This document shows, piece by piece, positions 34,449 to 45,511 of a DNA stretch of 64,000 nucleotides. The stretch comes from Dimorphilus gyrociliatus (Eukaryota > Annelida > Polychaeta > Dinophilidae), in contig CAJFCJ010000007.1 of NCBI GenBank assembly GCA_904063045.1, positions 1,867,404 to 1,931,403 of the forward strand. The letters are read 5' to 3'. Both the position numbers and the translations under genes were made by a program. Position 1 is the stretch's first letter; every line of letters begins with the position of its first letter. A model generated the notes under the pieces. It was not told the DNA's origin, did no database searches, and was given only the letters and a program-made list of their open reading frames with translations.

Positions 34449-35364
34449 TTTCTGAGATAATTCATGTGTATTATCATATATATGTATATGTGATTTATTC
34501 TACGAAATAGTCGCTTTATTTATATATATATGTAATCAGATACACATTTGATGTAGTAGATCTGCTGCTGAACGGCTGAATGATTGAACAACTGAAACTA
34601 CTCCTTATACAATACCTTCTGCTTAATTTTTGCTGGCAAGTTAGGGAAACTACGCACTTATGTAGGCGTAATTTGCCTTTTATAGACATCTATAGTGCAG
34701 CCCTACTTATAACTCTTATTAATATAGATGTATTGTTGCGCTAAGTTTTCGCGAGACTCCAAAGAATTGAAGAACCACTGACGATGAAAATATTTTTCAT
34801 TATATAACAAATTTTGAGTCGGTGGATCGCAGTCTAAAAGTAATTATTAATCCAAAAAGTCTTTAATCCATCATCAGGATAAGTATTTAGTAATAATTCT
34901 TTTAGCCTGTTTTATTGCAGTTTGTTCTATTTATTGTAAGTAATTGGAACAAAAGCTTTTTTATTTTTGTACTCAAGGAAAATCATGTAAAATATGATCC
35001 GACTAATTCATTACCAAAAAGCAAAAACTATTTCCGGTAGCCTGATACCTTAGCTGGCTTAGTCCCTTTTCGAAATGTGATATAAATAAGAAAATTTTCG
35101 CGGATAAGTATCTAATGAGCGTTGAATCTTATAAATATTAAAAACCATTACTAGCCACCTAAAATCAAAGAAAAATACATCTGACTTTTAATTTCCAATT
35201 TTTAATACCAGGAATTAGAGAAGGCTTTAGACCGTTATTTTCCTTCTTTACAATTCTGTCAATTATTTATTACCATATTATTTTTACAGTCAAGAGCAGT
35301 ACAAATATGAAATAGTAAAGATATCTCTCTTAAACACACAACCATACATATAAATATATATTTG

Positions 35365-35391
<27 letters not shown>
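35365..35391. repeat. (TA)n simple repeat
   Basis: TA run of about 27 bases, about 115 bases beyond the CCDC47 stop codon. Confidence 0.85.
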
Positions 35392-35395
<4 letters not shown>

Positions 35396-35506
35396 TGTAT
35401 ATATATAACCACTTTCACAAATTAGTTGAACGATATATAGAACTAAAAATTATAAAAAGCTATTAGATCGCCTAGAACAAATACATTTTATTAACGCTTT
35501 AACGAT

Positions 35507-37140
35507 TTAGGCCTTAACCTTCATCATTTTCATTTTAGGAACTCTCTTTCTTGCTTCTTTTCGATTTTCTTTTTCCTTAAAATAGTAAAATAAATTTTTT
35601 AAGCATTAAATCACTTTTATTCAAAGGTTTATACCTCTAGCTTTCTTTGCTTTTCTGGATCACCCTCATTCATGATCCTTTCCTTTTCTGCTCGTCGCTT
35701 TTCGTCACGCCTAGCTTGGGCTGCTTCTTGACGTTGAGCATGGGCAGCTTTATGAAATTTCTCCTCTACTCGTGCCCGATTTTTATCAGCTTTCATTTTT
35801 GCTTCTTTACTTAATCGTATTCGTTTCACTTTGTCAAGACAATTTAATACAACTGTCATTAATTTCTGTACTTCATTCATATCTTTCGTTTCTGAATCTA
35901 AATTAAAACAAAAAATCAGCACTTTTTTTGTTTGCGGAACAACAGCTTGGGGTTGGGTGTCGTCTTGTTGCTTTTGACCAGAATACTGATCAGAAATATG
36001 GATATAACTAATAGATTTTTCATGATTATTTAGTGCGGCCACCATCCGTCTGTCAAGAACAGCTGCTGTTGCTTCGCCTATTTCGGACATAAGGGTAAAG
36101 GAAGTTGGTATTTCGTATTTCTCGGGATTTTTTTTTTCTGTAGAATATAAACTAAGGTCATTCATATCCTTTTGTAATCTCGTGCTTAGCTTCTTATTAG
36201 CGATCAAGAGAACAAAACTATCCATTTCATTTGCATCCATATTTATCCTAATTGTCTGTGAAAAAAATCATCATTAATCTTGTTCCTATATCAGTTACTC
36301 AAAAATTCTTACTAATTGGTCTTGTTGAGGTTTGAAAATTCTTGCTAGAGAAGTCACCAAGTCATGTCTCTTTAACAATCTTAAAGTGACAAGCATTCCC
36401 TCGCAGCCAACTCTGCCTGTACACCATAAGCTATAAACATTCTCAGATTCCTTAAGGAGTTCATTACTGCCAGGTTCGGTTATATCCGTTCCTTGGCCAT
36501 CGTCACCAACAATTGCAAAGTTATCAGATAGTAATTTTTTGTGCGCATTTAGCCACGATTGAGCAATTCTATGGTTTTTAGATTTTCCAGCCAGAAAATT
36601 AAGAAAATATACAGCTAGACCAGAAAGCATTAAAATTTCTAAGTAATAGGAGTCCCAATTAGTTCTTAGATGATGTGGAATTTTAGTTATAGTAAGTGTT
36701 TCTGGCTCTGTCTTTCCTTTCGCATTCGATTTTTGATCTAACCCTTCAAATTCATCACTATCTTGTAAGTGCTCAAATTCATCATCATCCTAATAGCAAG
36801 CAAGTTTTAATAAAAAAGCATATCAACAGTTATCGAGAGTTACCTCCACAATAGCTTCTTCCTCCTCAGCTGTATCATCCTCTGTTTGACTCTTTGGTGA
36901 CTGTGCATCACCTTCTGTTTGAGGTGAAGAATCTTGTTGCTTTAATTCTGGTCTGGTTTCTTCAACATCTAGAAATTGTGAAAACGTGAGCAGAAACACA
37001 AAATAAACTACCTTTTCTGATAAAATACCTTCATCAAAATCTTCAAACTCAGCAAATTCATTATCTTCAGTATTTGTTGAATATAAGGACGGAATGAAGC
37101 TGAAGATAATAAGATATACGATGATGCTAGAATATTTCAT
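35507..37140 (-). CDS. CCDC47: CCDC47 (calumin), ER membrane protein
   Basis: Minus-strand exons 37140..37029, 36968..36844, 36789..36313, 36255..35635, 35575..35507; 467 residues. It belongs to the ER multipass-translocon (PAT complex) machinery and affects ER calcium handling. Visible features: signal peptide (MKYSSIIVYLIIFSFIPSLYS), an acidic luminal segment, HHLRTNWDSYYLEILMLSGLAVYFLNFLAGKSKN containing the membrane helix, LWCTGRVGCEGMLVTLRLLKRHDL, IPTSFTLMSEIGEATAAVLD, and a charged C-terminal tail ([52 protein letters not shown] then KMKMMKVKA). The match runs from end to end. The ATG at 37140 is used because it starts the signal peptide; an in-frame extension to 37218 has no family support. 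Confidence 0.95.
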
Positions 37141-38305
37141 GGCGTTGATGTAGCACACGTCCGTAGAGAGCGATATTTCAGAATTTTGCTGGCAAAATTT
37201 ATAAATAGATAGCTGCATGAAAATTGAAGTATTAAAGATTGAGACTGAGTTAAGAAAATATTACTCTTACTAAATGGAGACTAGTTTTACGGGAATTTAT
37301 ACAAATTATTCTGGAATTCAAAACGTAAAAAATGTTACACGGTGATACCAGTTGAACTCGGTTACCGCTGACGTCACAGAAATGCAATAGTAACGGCATC
37401 TGTAGCTACATTACTTCTTCGCAAGTTTAAGCCTAGCACGTCATAGATGTTATATTTAAATGAATTAAAAAAGAAAACTAATGCCCAAAATTACATTAAA
37501 AGACCATTAAGGCCAAATAACAGAGTTTCAACAACTTTAACGATTTTTCAATAAAACAGAAAGTTTAAAGCGAAATATTGATAAGTTATTTTATCCGCTT
37601 GACTGCTCACGTCGTATTTCCGAAGAGGGATTATAAGCTTTAAGGACAGTATCGTGAGTTTGCATATATTTGACCTGTTCTTTTGGTTTCAGCGCGCTTG
37701 AACCGGAAATCGTATAGTTCGAGTTGACGACTCTCTGATTGGTCGAACGTTTTGGCCGCGATCGCATATGTTTGCAGTTTTCAGCTGCGTAAACCTCTAA
37801 AGCGGATAAACTCACCGACAGGTCTTGTATATACACCGGTACGTGTTTATGTATATATTTCCTAAATAGTTGGCAACAATTTCGAGAATGATAGGCGAAT
37901 CAATTTGGAAAAGTCGATTAAGCGATCTATCGTCTCGCAACAGTGACCAACTAAAATGTGTTGCATATTTCGGTGTCGAGCAGCGATATTGCAGTCATAA
38001 AAGTGTTTGCAGTTGATATGTGACAGTGTCAACGCTTTATTTGTTCAATGTCGCAATTGCTCGGTCGACTTGTATCTATAATGTACTGTGTATTGGTAAA
38101 TCTTTGCAATAGAAATTATTTGAAAACGAACAACTACTTTGTTAACAGAAGCGGATAGCCCAAGGCTACATCGCAACGAACATAGTAGCTGACTGTAACT
38201 CGACCATCTCCAACCCCGCAGAATAAAAAACGCAACTCCGTTATCTAAATGTCGATAAGACAAAGATAAAAGGATCGATCTAAAGATCAGTATAACTACG
38301 AAAAA
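37141..38305. promoter_or_regulatory. Divergent interval between CCDC47 and the rhodopsin-class GPCR
   Basis: 1.17 kb, no coding exon recognised. A perfect CRE (TGACGTCA, 37369-37376) lies about 230 bases upstream of CCDC47. A reverse CCAAT box (GATTGGTC) lies near 37737. Confidence 0.5.
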
Positions 38306-39397
38306 ATGACAATAAACTCAAGCTCCTCGGAAGTTATGAGTGGATCTGAAATGTTGTGGGTGTGTTGTTCTCCCGCCATTTTAGTTTTTGGAATTTGTGG
38401 AAATTTATTAACCCTATTAGTAATGCTCAGATCGAGAATGTCGGGTAATTCAACTAGCGTGTTCCTACCTGTATTGGCAGTTGCCGATAGTGTAGCGCTA
38501 GTGTCCGGAATAATACCTGAGTGGTTGGAGATGGCTCATATAATAAAACTGAAAGGTCTACACCCTTGGAGCTGTCGAACAGAAAAAGTCATCTTCTATT
38601 CATCTATTGACGCTTCGATTTGGACATTATTAGCATTTACCATTGACAGATGGTTGGCAGTCGTTTTTCCATTAAAAAAAACGTCCTGGTGCACTGAGCG
38701 CAGAGCAAAAATTGCCGTTTTAGTCGTTATATGTTCATCAATTGGGTTAAACAGTCATGTTCTCTGGACTAGAGGAACTGTTCGCGGGCTTGATAGATTG
38801 AAGAATGAAACTTGGACCAACCACTGTGGAAAACCGGAACCATACGCATACTTTGAAAAGTTTATACGTCCCTGGATTGTGTTTGGACTAGCGAATGCTT
38901 TGCCAGTTTTATTAATATGTTTTTGCAACACAATGATTGTCAGCGCTCTGATTCGAATACCACGCCGAGATGGCGCAATGGGTGTTCGAGATCGTGATAA
39001 GGCTAACGTTCTACAAACCACTTTCATGTGCCTTAGTGCTTCTTTTTTGTTTCTCTTTTGCGTAACACCAAGTATAATCGTACTCATAGGGCGCCCATGG
39101 TGGGACGAACGTTATTGGTATGGAGTTGTGAAAGCGGTAGCAAACCTTCTAACTCACGTTAACCATTCTGTAAACTTTCTTCTCTATTGTGTCAGTGGAA
39201 GGCGCTTTCGAGAAGAGCTCATTTCAATGCTACGCGGAGAAGAATCACCCACTAGTTTAAAGGCTCTACGACGAGCGACAATTATGGCAAGCATGGCATA
39301 TAACAGGAGAGAAACTTTGGGTACATTGGGCACATTAAGCACATTGGGACGCTCTTTCTCCTCGAATAATTGTCTCGATAGAGTCTCATGTGTCTAG
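38306..39397 (+). CDS. Rhodopsin-class (class A) peptide-type GPCR, single exon
   Basis: 363 residues in one exon. Class A marks: GNLLTLLVML (helix 1), LAVADSVALV (helix 2), WSCRTEKVIFYSSIDASIWTLLAFTIDRWLAV (helix 3 with the conserved Cys; DRY replaced by DRW), FCVTPSIIVLI (helix 6) and NHSVNFLLYCVSGRRFREEL (helix 7 plus helix 8; NPxxY replaced by the NHSVNFLLY form seen in some invertebrate neuropeptide receptors). The N-terminus has NSS glycosylation sites. The C-terminal tail has a threefold TLGTLGTLSTLG repeat. The ligand is unknown; FMRFamide- or TRH-like receptors are candidates from the helix 7 form only. The lack of introns contrasts with most neighbours but is common for this class. 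Confidence 0.88.
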   Translation: MTINSSSSEVMSGSEMLWVCCSPAILVFGICGNLLTLLVMLRSRMSGNSTSVFLPVLAVADSVALVSGIIPEWLEMAHIIKLKGLHPWSCRTEKVIFYSSIDASIWTLLAFTIDRWLAVVFPLKKTSWCTERRAKIAVLVVICSSIGLNSHVLWTRGTVRGLDRLKNETWTNHCGKPEPYAYFEKFIRPWIVFGLANALPVLLICFCNTMIVSALIRIPRRDGAMGVRDRDKANVLQTTFMCLSASFLFLFCVTPSIIVLIGRPWWDERYWYGVVKAVANLLTHVNHSVNFLLYCVSGRRFREELISMLRGEESPTSLKALRRATIMASMAYNRRETLGTLGTLSTLGRSFSSNNCLDRVSCV

Positions 39398-39779
39398 TCA
39401 TCAATGAAATAATTGTCAATCTTACAAATTCTAGTCCTCTTTGTTGTATAGTTTATAAACGGAATCAATATGTATATATTATGAAACAATTGAATGGTCG
39501 GTCATTCAATATATTCAGTTGCTCTGGCAAACTTTTCTCCAATGGTATCTGACTAGTGGAGGTATGTTACGTATGCGGAACTTGGTAAATGTGGGCGTAT
39601 TCATTTTCTTTACAGAGTTTCCGTAAGACTATGTTTCCCACAGATGGCGTCAAATTACTAGCTCTTTAGATAGGATTGATAGAGACCTAGCTCTCTTATT
39701 GATAGTAGGTCCATCTGCTTCAAAGTATCTATTTTCACTTTCCTATTGAAAAAGTACAGGCTAAAATGTAATTAGAGGC
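39398..39779. other. Convergent 3' interval
   Basis: 382 bp between the GPCR stop and the stop of the small sushi-like gene. AGATGGCGTCA (39642-39652) recurs on the other strand at 41384-41394. Nothing else was recognised. Confidence 0.4.
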
Positions 39780-40361
39780 TTAGATAAAGCCTATCGTTCC
39801 AAAAGTAGCAACTATATAAACTGTTAGAACTGGTAATATTCGAATTAATCTAATATAATGAAAAAAGTTACGAGGGAAAATAAAGGATGACATCATAAAA
39901 ATTACAACTATTATATCTGACGGTTCCAATACATGCCCTGAGGGATTTTTTATTAAAGAAGACTGATGAATGGATAATTTTCGACAATTGTGATGAATCC
40001 CTGTCCAGTCATCATTTTTACACGTCCCTTTCCATGAGTAAGCCAAAGTCCGATCATTACATAAAAAATAACTGTACTTGAATTTTGCTTATTTAGGCAA
40101 TTGTCACAGGGGATGAAAAGAATTTAGAATTTCCATACACATTTTAAAATAGTTTTTAAAGACAATGTAAGAACGAACCCATTCTAAAAAAATTTGAATA
40201 CACGTCAATGATGTAGGGTTCTTTATGACAAAAATAACGATAGAAGTAAAGATTTTATTAATCGACAACGATCTCTATTGACACCTAAATAGAGTTTTTT
40301 CCCTCGTCTCTGCATTTGCAGTACACAGAAAAAGAATTACAGTCAATATTAACAATATCAT
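39780..40361 (-). CDS. Small membrane protein with a sushi-like module
   Basis: Minus-strand exons 40361..40285 and 40071..39780, 122 residues. Exon 1 is a signal peptide (MILLILTVILFLCTANA) plus a few residues. Exon 2 continues in phase with SYFLCNDRTLAYSWKGTCKNDDWTGIHHNC, which looks like the C-terminal half of a sushi/CCP module (F-x-C ... G-x-C ... D-W ... C), then one or two hydrophobic helices (IIVVIFMMSSFIF; ILPVLTVYIVATFG). The intron is 40284..40072 (GTGTCA...TACAG); its donor is weak. Frame, signal peptide and stop agree, but no homologue is recognised. It could also be the tail of a larger gene with exons I have missed. Confidence is moderate at best. Confidence 0.45.
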
Positions 40362-41677
40362 AATCTGTAAAGGCAATTATTCTCACTGTTCATGTCCTTG
40401 TTAGTTTCATTTGAAGGCGATAGCCTAAAAAGTATTTATTGGATAAACTGTAGCTTACTTCAAATGTTGGTGAAGTCTGATAAAGCATATGATTTTCATT
40501 TCGAATTTTCCTTGCTTCCCTTTGAAATAATATTATTGATATTATATGTCCAAATATTCAGATGGACATGTATGAAGCACTGAACATTAATGCTTTCCGC
40601 ACTAATTACTATAATCAATACGTTTTATACTCGATTATTTAATATTTGATAAAATTTTATAGTAGTAACTAAAATTAGAAATAAAATCTAGTAAATAATT
40701 GTAAGATGCACTGGAATATGCCATAAAAAGTCCTCGAGACATTTTTTTCTATCTAAACTAATTGTTTGGGTATCCTTTCGTTTTAGTCAGGCTTTCTTTC
40801 GACTTTCTCTGCCTGTTCAACTGCTCTCTAGAAATTCTATGACATTTACGTGGTATCCAATTTTTCCATGATCTTCTTGGAAAATGTAATTTGTTAAATT
40901 CAACCAAACTGAGTTTTATGTGTAATTATTACAATTTTAACTCCACTCATTTTATGTCCATTTGTCCTTTATCCACTGAAAATTATTCTCTAAATAGCTA
41001 AATGCAAAACCGGTCAGTTACCTTTATAAGAGACACTTTCATTAGTATGTTGCAAGGCTTTATCGTTCATAGGTATGACATGCATGGCTATTAATGTTTA
41101 CGTGTGCTAAAATATGCATGAACAGTGGCTCAACAAATTATTTATAGCCATAAACGAGTGCATCACACGATATGAAAAATAAATAAAAGTGGTCAACATT
41201 AGTTGAAAATTTTTTATTCAGTATTTAATTCAACTGTTAACATTGTAAAGTTAACTTACCAAACACAATTGAAAGCATAGAAGTAAAAGAACATAAATAC
41301 TATATAGAAACAATTTTTTGACATAAACTGTTTCCTATGAAGAGCCTATGATTGGATCAGAGCCATCTAACGATTAGAGACAATGACGCCATCTCAAGTG
41401 AAAAACAATTACTGTATTTTAAACTCTCAACGAAACAATAGAAACGCGAGTATACTTTATGGGTACAAATGATATTGCCTATAACATTTCGTTAATTGTT
41501 ACTGAAATGAGTTATATATGCAACACAAAATCACAGACTAGGCGTGGGTCAGAACATAAAAAATTACGAAAATTTGATGCGCCAAGTCGAGCTCGCTCAT
41601 TTTGAGCTGTCATATCATTTCGCAAGTTTTTGGAAAGAGATTGCTAAAAAATGAGTTGGGAGAATAATCTCATAACA
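40362..41677. other. Intergenic interval with no recognised gene
   Basis: 1.3 kb, AT-rich. It includes the promoter side of the small sushi-like gene and the 3' UTR of the PAP2-type gene. No coding, RNA or repeat feature was recognised apart from the reverse AGATGGCGTCA at 41384-41394. Confidence 0.4.
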
Positions 41678-43214
41678 TTAGACGATGTGAAGAGGGCAAT
41701 GGAAGTTTGCTCTTTGACCATCACGTTGACCATTAGCCGACGGTCTAAGATATTGTAAAACTTTCCAGCTAAATGTAACTATGATAATAGCTACAAGACC
41801 ATCTAATAAATAATGATGAATTGAGTACATGCTTGCCCAGATAATCCATACAATGTATATCAGGAAATAGTTGCCTCCTGGAGGTCCAGTTAAATATACG
41901 GCAAAGGGCCAAGCAACGTGACCTGACGGAAACGATCCAAATATACAAGGATTACCACTATACATATTATGAAAGAGATGAGCGTGAAAGAGTTTATCAA
42001 CGCGGGCGAAAGCAGCTCCTTCACTAGGTTTAGCTGCAGCAACTGCGCTTCGTAAGTCTACGTCATTTCCGAGAGAGTCTACAAACCATGGAGGAGCTGT
42101 CGGCATGCATAACCAAACGACCATATGTAGCCACATAACTAGTGCAAGCAACTGTAAAAATCTTCCTGCATTTTCTGGCCGATTCGTGAGAAAGGCATAT
42201 ATCGGATAGAGAACAGGCCAAGCGTAATGTAATAAATAAGGAAGAGCTGCTAAGACATCTAATACAGAACAGTGTAAACTAGATACAATTCGATGAGGTT
42301 GAACAGTAAAAATCGCTTCTTCAATTCGGCTAATGGTGAAAACGTAAACGTCATCATCAGTTATTCCTAGAAAATGACGAAGTTTCACAAAATTTCCATA
42401 TACTGTCAGAAAAAGAAGAAAAGGCAAAGCTGACAAAGCCGTATTAACAAGGTAGGCTGATGGCCGGGATGAATCCTGACGAATAGGCCGGGAACATACT
42501 TTTCTCACTGCCCACTTGAGTCCTGCACATGCTTGCCAAATAACCAAACGTTTAAGACCTTCAACTGGGGATGCAGGCCGATTTTTATTGCTCTCAGTTT
42601 CCACTATAGAAGGCCGAGCAGCAGGCCAAGAAGCGGATCTAGAATGCCCGCTTATAACGTGTCCGGCAGCTTTTCCATATCTGGAGAGATAAATACATAA
42701 ATAAAAGAACTGGTTGAATTTAGTTTAGGGTTAATAGCGGTCAAGAAAACAAATTTATGTTTTAGCAACAGCAATGTTTGAACAATAGTCTGGATTTACA
42801 ACGCACCCTATCGTTTTTTCAAGAAATTATTGTATTGATTAGGATTTATTATAGGAAAAACAGGGTTAGCAACCGCTTATAGTTAACTCTGTTATCTAGA
42901 ACATTAAAGGCAAATTTAATTTAAGAATCACGTTTGGGTATACAAATAAACGTAAAAGATATAATGATTAATAGCATGACTGTCATTAAAAATAAATTAA
43001 ATTACTCATTTTACTAACGGGCAATAAAAATATCTCTCTTATCGATATTCGGCGTTATCTTTAGAGCAAAACGATACAGGGGTCAAAAGCGGCAGAAATC
43101 AAATGAGAACATCTAGGACAATACTTACGTTGATTGACCACCGTACTTAGATTCAAACACGGTACGTTGATCCAAAGGATCTCCCTCAATCTCCTCCATG
43201 GAGAACACGCCCAT
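41678..43214 (-). CDS. PAP2-superfamily multipass membrane enzyme (AUR1/IPT-like)
   Basis: Minus-strand exons 43214..43129 and 42680..41678, 362 residues. The first exon (MGVFSMEEIEGDPLDQRTVFESKYGGQS) joins in phase through a GTAAGT donor to TYGKAAGHVISG. The body has about six membrane helices and the PAP2 catalytic pattern: GSFPSGHVAWP (about residues 277-287) and SIHHYLLDGL (about 314-323), with histidines and aspartate in place. CMPTAPPWF precedes them. The SGH...H-Y-x-x-D layout is that of AUR1-type inositol phosphorylceramide synthases and related lipid phosphotransferases rather than classic lipid phosphate phosphatases. The substrate is unknown; a phospho-lipid head-group transferase or phosphatase in an internal membrane is the inference. 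The 448 bp intron is long for this genome. Confidence 0.8.
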
Positions 43215-43958
43215 TAAGCAGTGGGCCTTTTAGCCGATATAAATTCAATTCTTAATTTCGTAATTCTTCAATATATTCTATGTTCCTTCTACTATCCTTT
43301 TTATTAGGTCTAAAAGATAAATATACACTATTGAGCGCGAAAGTATGCCGATACAATTCGCTGGTAAATCATATCGGCTTGGTACTCAATGGCTCAATGG
43401 CCGCCGTATTTATTTCGGCATGAAGCGACCTCTTTTGGTAGGATATGTCAGTATATTTTAGAGGCGCGCAATTCAAATTGTTCTCAATAGCAAATATTTT
43501 GTTAAATACAATAGTCAATAAACAATTGTATTATAATCTTGAGCGATATGAAAGATAGCTCTTTCGAATACCAGAATCTTTAATTAATTCTAGACGGTAT
43601 TTAATTTTTTTCCCATTATTACAGATTCCTATTTTCGGTTCATTAATTTAGAAAAACAATCTTAACCCGGATTGAAGGTTTACCGAAAACAAAGTTGAAC
43701 TAATTAGTTATATACGTAAATCGTTGCTTACATTTGAGAAGAAAAATCTATATGGTGGTTATCGCACAAAACAACTATATGAACTGATGACTCAGATACA
43801 CGCTGGAAGGACGTTTTATACAATGTGTATTAAACTTATAGCATATGATTAAAACTTTCATATATGCTTATAGTGATTTATAGCACAATAATAAACAAAA
43901 ATATATACAATAAAAACAAATAACAAAATCTACAGTCGTTCTCTAAAATTGTTTGTAG
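43215..43958. other. Interval between the PAP2-type gene start and the C/EBP-like gene end
   Basis: 744 bp, no coding exon recognised. It should hold the PAP2-type gene's promoter and the 3' UTR of the C/EBP-like gene, both on the minus strand. Confidence 0.4.
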
Positions 43959-44564
43959 TTATGATTTCTTCAAACATTTTAGCAAATCTACTCCTTCCTT
44001 TGCTCTGTCTGGTATAAACGTTTGTAGAAGCTGCTTTAGTATTTTATTTTCATGACTCTGTTCTGCCAATTGACTCTTCAAGTTAGAATTTTCCTCTCGT
44101 AAAATATGTAAAGTTTTTTCAGTTTCTGCCTGTCTTTCCTTTGCCTTTTCACGGCATTTTCTGACAGATTCATTATTTTTTTGGCGTTTCTTCATGTATT
44201 CAAATGATCCTTTTTCCTCTCTCTTCCTCTTTGGAACTCTACCTTTACCTCTTCTAGTTAATGGCTCATTTGCTATTTCAGCTGAATCAGCTGGTTCTAT
44301 TTCAACTTTTACTAAAGGAGCTTCAATAATTCGACTATCCGGTTGTTTGAAATCAATACACATATCTTCATCAATCAATACATTATCAAATGATATTTCA
44401 TCAATGTTGGTGGTTGGAGTTAAATATTCCGAAACATTTACTGTTCCTTCCGTACTAGCTTCAATATTATTTAATCCAATTTCACTGGTCATAGGAGTTG
44501 GTGAAGTTGGACCAATATCGGAATCTATCTTCGCCATTGAATCGTAACTCTGAAAATATTCCAT
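43959..44564 (-). CDS. C/EBP-like bZIP transcription factor (divergent basic region)
   Basis: Single exon, 201 residues. An acidic, S/T-rich N-terminal half precedes GKGRVPKRKREEKG and a bZIP domain (about residues 121-185). Basic region: EYMKKRQKNNESVRKCREKAKERQAETEK; then heptads with leucines (LHILREENSNLKSQL..). The EY..R..NN..VRK.R.KAK.R..ET frame matches C/EBP factors, but the core NNIAVRKSR reads NNESVRKCR: the DNA-contacting alanine becomes serine and the serine becomes cysteine. DNA-binding preference may therefore differ. It lies head to head with the C/EBP-gamma-like gene 947 bp away, suggesting an old divergent pair. ATF4-type factors were considered, but the basic region fits C/EBP better. 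Confidence 0.82.
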   Translation of the reverse strand: MEYFQSYDSMAKIDSDIGPTSPTPMTSEIGLNNIEASTEGTVNVSEYLTPTTNIDEISFDNVLIDEDMCIDFKQPDSRIIEAPLVKVEIEPADSAEIANEPLTRRGKGRVPKRKREEKGSFEYMKKRQKNNESVRKCREKAKERQAETEKTLHILREENSNLKSQLAEQSHENKILKQLLQTFIPDRAKEGVDLLKCLKKS

Positions 44565-45511
44565 GTTATCTGAGCGATAGTGCCTTCGAGTGTGAACTAC
44601 AATATCGTATATGGCCTTTAAAACTAGAAAAAAGTCCCAGATTTCTACGCAACAAGTTTTGAAAAGTTGGACAACATCTAGAACAATACTTAATATATTC
44701 CCTTGAGTACTTATAATTTCTTAAAGTCTATCTTAAAAGTGAACTATCAACACTCATAGATGTGCCAAATCTTAATTACTGTTTAATTTTAAGCAGAGAC
44801 AAACTTGGAACTATTTTATGATGTCACTTTTGCAACTGCTGATTGGTTAACCAAAAAACTCTCCGCTGGGCGGGCCCGGACAAGTGTTGAGGGAACAGGT
44901 ATCCACCCTGTTAATCTTTCTAAAAATTGTGCAATTCGGATATTTATAGGCCTACATTCAAGAAACGCTATTTAATTTGTAAAAAAATTTTAATTTTGTT
45001 TCCTCTTATTAGTCTTTTCTTATATGCTTTAAAGAAAAGTTTTTATTAATACGCCGCCATATTGATGACGAAACAGACGTATGACGAAAGATTGAGCTTA
45101 GGAATTCTAGACTTTTTAACCTTTTCTCCGTAGTTTATTGCAGCTATTTCTGAGGTAACTTAAGTCATTTTTTTCTGTTGAATCAATTGATATTAATGAA
45201 AGTTTTAAAAAATAATTTCTTATATCGATTTCGGCGAATGTTTCCCGCGTATGCTAAGTAGGTCAAAAATATGGCGATGCTTTACCTGATTTTGGCAGCA
45301 AAAATGTCCTTAATGTATAATCTAATCCAATAAAATTGTTAATTTAAACTTTTTCGGCTTGATATCGAAGTGAAGAGAGTAAAGTCTGTCGATTGCAGTG
45401 ATCTGATCGTAAAATATATATATTGCGCAACATTTTGAAAAGCAGAGATGTCGCAATAATGTTATTTCACTTTTTATTTCGTAGAAAGATCGTAACTTCA
45501 TCACTATTTAT
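44565..45511. promoter_or_regulatory. Shared promoter interval of two C/EBP-type genes
   Basis: 947 bp between divergent start codons. It includes a reverse CCAAT box (GATTGGTT, 44841-44848) followed by a GC-rich block (about 44872-44881) and CRE-like half sites (GATGACGAAAC and TATGACGAAAG, about 45064-45090). Confidence 0.5.

Larger units (their letters stand above)
34244..35506. other. Convergent 3' interval with two TA microsatellites
   Basis: 1.26 kb, strongly AT-rich, no gene recognised. TA runs lie at 34405-34445 and 35365-35391. A reverse-strand AATAAA (TTTATT 35487-35492) sits 15 bases past the CCDC47 stop codon. Confidence 0.5.

Noticed and set aside
37141-37218. N-terminal extension of CCDC47
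   Set aside because: The extra residues hide the signal peptide and have no family support.
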